From Azoarcus sp. (lineage in GTDB: Bacteria > Pseudomonadota > Gammaproteobacteria > Burkholderiales > Rhodocyclaceae): 43,344 nt of DNA. Location of the stretch: assembly GCA_031268195.1 (NCBI GenBank), contig JAIRXQ010000047.1, positions 1-43,344 of the forward strand. Direction: 5' to 3'. This document shows positions 39,241 through 43,344 of this stretch, one piece after another; the stretch's first letter is position 1, and every line of letters starts with the position of its first letter. The notes under the pieces are model-generated. The model was given only the letters and a program-made list of their open reading frames with translations. It had not been told where the DNA came from and searched no databases. The translations under genes and the position numbers were made by a program.

Positions 39241-40604
39241 AGCGACAACTCCTAGCGGGCCGCTTCGGCCCTGACGACAGTCTCGATGTTGCGGTTGGAA
39301 CCGATGAACAAAGGACGTACCTACAACTCGTCGCCGGTGAAAAGTCCTTGGATCATGGTATCGGTGGCGCGCTGACGAGCCTGAAGAAGATCGGCGTGTT
39401 TCCCTCTGAGATCGGCATTGATCTGCTGGTGCTGGCCGCGCATGTCCATGCAGCGGATACCCGCATCTCACGTGTCGAGCAGTCGCAGGATTCTTGGACG
39501 CGCGAGATACGCCTGGTCGTCCCGGTCAGCGAACCTGCTCGCTGGGCTGCGGCAGGACCAACGCTGAAGAAAGCACTGGACTTCTTAACGGGCGACCGCT
39601 GGATGATTGGGTTCAGGGCACGTCCGGCTCGATTCGCAACAATCGCCCAGGTGGCGCCTCCGAGCTTGATTGCCCCACCATTTGATTCCATCAGCCTGTT
39701 CTCGGGGGGATTGGATAGCTTGATTGGCGCCATTGATCTATTGGAAGATGGCACCACACCGTTGTTAGTCAGTCATTTCGGCGAAGGTGCGACAAGCGAC
39801 GCGCAGGGCAAGCTGTTCACGGGTTTGAAGAAGCACTTCAACAAGTCGTCCTTCGAGCGTCTGCGGGTCGGAATGACCTTTGTGGATGGCCTTGTGGAAG
39901 GCGTCGCTTCAGAGAACAGCACGCGCGGTAGGTCGTTCCTGTTCTTCGCGCTCGGGGTGTTTGCAGGTACTGGATTGGGGCGGAGTTTCATTCTACGTGT
40001 ACCCGAAAATGGACTCATTGCTCTGAATGTGCCTTTGGACCCACTACGGCTCGGATCGAACAGCACCCGCACCACGCATCCTTACTACATGGCTAGGTGG
40101 AACGACCTGCTCGGCATACTCGGCATAGACGGCGAGATCCGAAACCCGTACTGGGACAAGACGAAGGGCGAAATGGCCACAAACTGTCGGAATCCCTCAC
40201 TGTTGAAGAATTTGGCAACCGATTCATTGTCGTGTTCATCCCCGACGAAGGGTCGGTGGCAAGGACTTGGCATCGAACACTGCGGCTATTGCCTTCCGTG
40301 CCTGATCCGTCGTGCTGCCCTGACTACGGCATGGGGTGTCGGAGGTGACGCGACGACATACACCGTGGAAGACCTACACGCACAGCCGCTGGACACGCGC
40401 GAATCGACAGGAAAGCAGATCAGATCATTTCAGTACGCGATTGAGCGCCTGCGGGCAAGACCGCAGCTTGCGAATCTGCTGATTCATAAGCCGGGCTCCC
40501 TCGCTGACGAGTCAGCTCATCTCAATGAGCTGGCCGATGTCTATCGGCGAGGCCTTGGTGAAGTCGAGCGTCTGATCGATGGTGTCGAGGCCAGACCGAG
40601 TTGA
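39237..40604 (+). CDS. qatC: QatC, QueC-like nucleotide-modifying enzyme
   Basis: A 455-residue protein with ATG overlapping the qatB stop. The PP-loop SGGLDS (residues 156-161, within SLFSGGLDSLIGAIDLL) is intact. Cys333 and Cys349, Cys352, Cys355 (EHCGYCLPC followed by LIRR) form a zinc site like that of QueC. The N-terminal 145 residues are an extra domain not found in QueC. QueC makes the 7-cyano-7-deazaguanine precursor of queuosine; in defence a related deazapurine-type modification of a protein or nucleic acid is suspected. Confidence 0.9.
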   Translation: MKRQLLAGRFGPDDSLDVAVGTDEQRTYLQLVAGEKSLDHGIGGALTSLKKIGVFPSEIGIDLLVLAAHVHAADTRISRVEQSQDSWTREIRLVVPVSEPARWAAAGPTLKKALDFLTGDRWMIGFRARPARFATIAQVAPPSLIAPPFDSISLFSGGLDSLIGAIDLLEDGTTPLLVSHFGEGATSDAQGKLFTGLKKHFNKSSFERLRVGMTFVDGLVEGVASENSTRGRSFLFFALGVFAGTGLGRSFILRVPENGLIALNVPLDPLRLGSNSTRTTHPYYMARWNDLLGILGIDGEIRNPYWDKTKGEMATNCRNPSLLKNLATDSLSCSSPTKGRWQGLGIEHCGYCLPCLIRRAALTTAWGVGGDATTYTVEDLHAQPLDTRESTGKQIRSFQYAIERLRARPQLANLLIHKPGSLADESAHLNELADVYRRGLGEVERLIDGVEARPS

Positions 40605-40617
40605 CGAGGATGCGATC

Positions 40618-41421
40618 ATGATTCCTTCGGTCGGTCTTGTGGACTTCCATTGCCACGTCGATCTCTACCCGGATCACGCGCTTGCGGTCCGGGAGGCAGA
40701 TGCGGTTGGCGTGTTCACCCTCGCCGTGACAACAACACCGTTAGCGTGGCCGCGCAATCACGAACTTGCACAGCGCACGAAGCATGTCCGAGCTGCGCTC
40801 GGACTGCATCCTCAATTGGTCGCAGAGCGTGCGGGCGAACTTGAACTGTGGGATAGCTATCTGTCGGAGGCGCGTTACGTTGGTGAAGTCGGCCTTGATG
40901 CGGGGCCGCGCTTCTACAAATCCCTGTACCTGCAGAAACAAGTCTTTCAACACGTCCTTCAGCGTTGCGCTGACGTGGGGGGCAAGGTTGTCACCGTTCA
41001 CAGCGTTCGAGCTGCCAAGGCTGTGCTTGACCATATCGAATCGTTTTTGCCTCCATCTAAGGGGAAGGTCGTACTTCACTGGTTCACCGGGAGCAAGGCA
41101 GAAGCGCAGCGCGCTCTCGAACTGGGGTGTTATTTCTCGATAAACGCGGCCATGTTGGAAAATGCGCGGCATGCATCTATGGTCGCGCTTATTTCGCTCG
41201 ATAGGCTGTTGACTGAGACCGATGGCCCCTTCACAAAGACGGGCGATCGCCCGTCTAAACCTGCCGATGTTGCCATAGTGGTCGAAGCGCTCAGCCGGCT
41301 ACACGGAATGTCCACTTCAACGGTTGCCGCGACGATACGGGCGAATCTGCGTGCCCTACTCGAATCGGATGATGGAGCGAAGAACAGTCCGCCCCCTCCG
41401 TCTGGGGTTGCCGATTCTTAA
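40618..41421 (+). CDS. qatD: QatD, TatD-like metal-dependent DNase
   Basis: A 267-residue protein; ATG 40618 has GAGGA 8 bp upstream and lies 13 bp after the qatC stop. Metal-binding residues of TatD hydrolases are visible: HCH (residues 11-13 in DFHCHVDLY), the Glu in VGEVGLDAG, His in TVHSVRA, His in LHWFTGS and Asp in TETDGPF. TatD proteins are 3'-5' exonucleases or deoxyribonucleases. It completes the four-gene qat set. A low-complexity acidic and Pro-rich end precedes a stop directly at the next ribosome site. Confidence 0.9.
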   Translation: MIPSVGLVDFHCHVDLYPDHALAVREADAVGVFTLAVTTTPLAWPRNHELAQRTKHVRAALGLHPQLVAERAGELELWDSYLSEARYVGEVGLDAGPRFYKSLYLQKQVFQHVLQRCADVGGKVVTVHSVRAAKAVLDHIESFLPPSKGKVVLHWFTGSKAEAQRALELGCYFSINAAMLENARHASMVALISLDRLLTETDGPFTKTGDRPSKPADVAIVVEALSRLHGMSTSTVAATIRANLRALLESDDGAKNSPPPPSGVADS

Positions 41422-41436
41422 AGGAGACTTACCGAA

Positions 41437-42651
41437 GTGCCAAAAAAATTCCATGTCGCCTTGTCCTTTGCCGGCGAAGATCGTGTGTATGTCGATGCTG
41501 TGGCCAAGGCGTTGCAAGCCGAAGGCGTCGATGTCTTTTACGACAAGTTCGAGGAAGTCGATTTGTGGGGCAAGGATCTGTACACGCACCTGAGCGATGT
41601 CTACCAGAACCGAGCTGTCTTCACTGTCATGTTCGTCTCCGACGCGTACTGCAAGAAGTTGTGGACGAACCACGAGCGCGAGAGCGCCCAGGCGCGGGCA
41701 TTCACCGAAAGCCGCGAATACATCCTGCCGGCCTTTTTTGATGAGAGCGTCAAAGTGCCTGGTCTCTTGAAGACAACAGGACGCATTGCTCTTACAGGTC
41801 GTTCGCCCACTGCCCTGACCGAACTCATCACCAAGAAGCTTCGAAAAACCGGTGTACGCCTGAAGCAGGCCTTTTCGTACTCGGATGAGGTCAAGGCAGA
41901 TGTGGACTTCCCGCTAAAGAACGGAAACAAAATCGCCGGCTTCATTAAGGCGATGAAGACCTACAACTGGTACCAGCAGAATCCGGCCGTCGTTGCCGTA
42001 CTCGAACTCGATTGGGGCAAGGTCAGCTCTGACGAAGCCTTTGTACTGGGGCGCAATCTATATCAATGCGCTTGTGGAAACGAGAATCGGGCGGTCGCGT
42101 TCTTGGACAAGCTGCGTCAGGAGTTGGCTTCCATTCCAATCGAGCGGGCGCTCGACCTGTTGAACGGAATGTTCTTCGAGGTCTACTTCAATGCCGCTGG
42201 CGAGTTCCGCTCCGGCAAGATCAAGGGATGGTGTTTGGAGAAGTTGCTGGCTATTCAAACGGTGAGGAAGTACGAGTCCGCAATGCTATTCATCCAACGG
42301 ACGCTTGAACCGTATCGTGACGAGCTTCCTTTTGTTCCTTCCACCGTACCTCAGAAAGTGGTCGTGGAGTTGAGCGTTAAGCGGAGTGCTCCACCTCTCG
42401 TTAAGGCGCTGACGATTGGGGGACGCAGTCTGCTGAGTGAAGACAAGGACAACGATAGCCCAGAAGGGCGCATATGGCGTTTGTCATTCCGGAGCTTTAC
42501 GGTTAAGGAACTGAAGGCGCAACTTGCCGATGAGTGGAGCATTCCCCTCGACTTACTCACAATTGTGCCGGACCGGAAGCTGGATTCGAAACTTAAACTT
42601 AAGCTTAAGCTTCCGGACGGCGTGAGCATTCGATGGCCAGCGCACACATAA
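41437..42651 (+). CDS. TIR-domain protein with uncharacterised C-terminal region
   Basis: A 404-residue protein with a GTG start and AAGGAG upstream, 15 bp after qatD. Residues 1-140 are a TIR domain: FHVALSFAGEDRVYVDAVAK, GVDVFYDKFEEVDLWGKDLY, then VFTVMFVSDAYCKKLWTNHE, where the Glu of NHERE sits at the usual catalytic position of TIR NADases. Residues 165-300 are helical (LNGMFFEVYFNAAGEFRSGK). A strand-rich end has KLKLKLKLPDGVSIRWP. The TIR domain likely depletes NAD+ or makes a nucleotide signal when triggered. The C-terminus resembles no domain I can name and is a candidate sensor. Confidence 0.85.
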   Translation: MPKKFHVALSFAGEDRVYVDAVAKALQAEGVDVFYDKFEEVDLWGKDLYTHLSDVYQNRAVFTVMFVSDAYCKKLWTNHERESAQARAFTESREYILPAFFDESVKVPGLLKTTGRIALTGRSPTALTELITKKLRKTGVRLKQAFSYSDEVKADVDFPLKNGNKIAGFIKAMKTYNWYQQNPAVVAVLELDWGKVSSDEAFVLGRNLYQCACGNENRAVAFLDKLRQELASIPIERALDLLNGMFFEVYFNAAGEFRSGKIKGWCLEKLLAIQTVRKYESAMLFIQRTLEPYRDELPFVPSTVPQKVVVELSVKRSAPPLVKALTIGGRSLLSEDKDNDSPEGRIWRLSFRSFTVKELKAQLADEWSIPLDLLTIVPDRKLDSKLKLKLKLPDGVSIRWPAHT

Positions 42652-42859
42652 TGTGTGCCATTCAGGACGCCCGTCTCAAGAAACTTCCTGGCCTGGTTAA
42701 GTGCCGCTATGAGGACGTGAAGAGCTTTCACGAATCGGTGGTGCGCAATCGTCAGCCCGAACAATTCGCCACGCCGAAGCTTGGCGGCATCCATTTGAGC
42801 CTGTCAGGAATTTTGTGTGCGAGGCATAACATGCAGTCACACGACAGCAAGGAGCACAT
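42652..42859. other. Gap between the TIR gene and the IS256 element
   Basis: About 208 bp with no convincing complete gene. A plus-strand frame reads through 42654-42800 (RLKKLPGLVKCRYEDVKSFH) and could be a truncated gene start or remnant, but has no ribosome site. The right part likely holds the left inverted repeat and leader of the IS256 element, probably near 42796-42825. Confidence 0.4.
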
Positions 42860-43344
42860 ATGCCAAGCAAGACAACCGGGAAGCATGTAGCGGCGAAGCT
42901 GCCATCCATTCCAAAAGAATTCATTGACCAGATGGTCAGCGGCCCGATGAGCGCCGAGGCGATCGAAACGACCTCGATGGCCTTCAAGAAGGCGCTCATC
43001 GAGCGTGTGTTGGGCGCCGAACTCAGCCATCATCTGGGCTATCCGCCCGGAGGGGATCCCGGCGAAGCCGGCAACCACCGCAATGGCACGAGCCGCAAGA
43101 CCGTGCTCACCGGCGACGGGCCACTGCATATCGATGTGCCGCGCGACCGGCAGGGCGGCTTCGCCCCTGTGCTCATCCCCAAGCACGCGCGCCGCTTCAC
43201 CGGCTTCGATGACAAAATCATCGCTATGTACGCCAGAGGCATGACAGTGCGCGAGATCCAGGGCTTCCTGGCCGAGCAATACGGCACCGACGTATCGCCC
43301 GAATTCATCAGTTCGGTGACAGATGCCGTGATGGAGGAGGTCAC
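42796..43344 (+). mobile_element. IS256-family insertion sequence, left part (cut by window edge)
   Basis: The element is recognised by its transposase starting at 42860. The left terminal repeat is inferred to lie near TGAGCCTGTCAGGAATTTTG (42796-42815), whose sequence resembles IS256-family ends from memory. The right end is outside the window. It directly follows the defence cluster. Confidence 0.5.
42860..43344 (+). CDS. IS256-family transposase (N-terminal part)
   Basis: The first 161 residues of a mutator-type transposase, starting at ATG 42860 with AAGGAG upstream. Features are FIDQMVSGPMSAEAIETTSM, FKKALIERVLGAELSHHLGY, GNHRNGTSRKTVLTGDGPLH, IDVPRDRQGGFAPVLIPKHA, and FDDKIIAMYARGMTVREIQG, all typical of the IS256 family. 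The catalytic core lies mostly beyond the window edge. It is in the same orientation as the defence genes. Confidence 0.9.
   Translation, partial: MPSKTTGKHVAAKLPSIPKEFIDQMVSGPMSAEAIETTSMAFKKALIERVLGAELSHHLGYPPGGDPGEAGNHRNGTSRKTVLTGDGPLHIDVPRDRQGGFAPVLIPKHARRFTGFDDKIIAMYARGMTVREIQGFLAEQYGTDVSPEFISSVTDAVMEEV

Noticed and set aside
39237-40604. QatC as a genuine QueC queuosine biosynthesis enzyme
   Set aside because: It carries an extra N-terminal domain and sits between qatB and qatD with overlapping ends, with no other queuosine genes nearby.
40618-41421. QatD as a housekeeping TatD gene
   Set aside because: Its position within the qat operon and C-terminal low-complexity tail point to the defence homologue.

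Overview
The window is a GC-rich stretch of proteobacterial DNA, most likely from a betaproteobacterium. An intergenic repeat of a kind common in Burkholderiales/Rhodocyclales genomes lies at 15221-15294. Most of the window is a Mu-like transposable prophage with siphovirus-type tail genes (D3112/B3 style: no sheath gene, one long tape measure). Large blocks of accessory DNA sit beside it, and insertion-sequence transposase fragments occupy both window edges: an IS1595-like C-terminus at 1-98 and an IS256-family N-terminus at 42860-43344.

Layout. 99-2235 (minus): a two-gene module of an NdpA/YejK-like nucleoid-associated protein and an unknown membrane-anchored protein. 2288-4861 (mostly minus): lipoprotein, DUF2513 protein, a tandem winged-helix phage regulator and the HTH repressor. 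4862-4949: divergent control region with two palindromes. 4950-8801: Ner-like regulator, Rha-family protein and a mosaic of small early genes with duplicated segments and two opposing genes. 8788-14102: MuA-like DD35E transposase, MuB-like ATPase, Gam, gp16-like and Mor-like genes. 14220-20462: protease/scaffold, decoration protein, lambda-E-like capsid protein, gp36-like and neck genes, tail tube. 20474-32559: chaperones, tape measure, structural and tail-tip genes including DUF2163 and a J-like protein. 32576-33277: DUF2786 protein.

The most striking structural point is an absence. Between the Mor-like gene and the protease there are only about 118 bp, where Mu-like phages usually carry lysis genes, both terminase subunits, portal and head-morphogenesis genes. 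That junction holds a 29-nt sequence closely resembling a type I-C CRISPR repeat. As it stands the element has regulation, transposition, head and tail genes but no visible packaging or lysis genes, so it is either deleted or keeps that block elsewhere.

From 33371 to 42651 is one tightly packed, co-directional anti-phage island: a caspase-like protease fused (through an apparent one-base frameshift) to a Ski2-like helicase, then qatA-qatB-qatC-qatD, then a TIR-domain protein. The helicase stop overlaps the qatA start, and every later junction overlaps or is under 20 bp. The six genes therefore look like one transcription unit, combining a known defence system (QatABCD) with two candidate cell-killing effectors (caspase protease, TIR NADase). 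The prophage ends were not located, so whether the island is phage cargo or flanking chromosome is unresolved.
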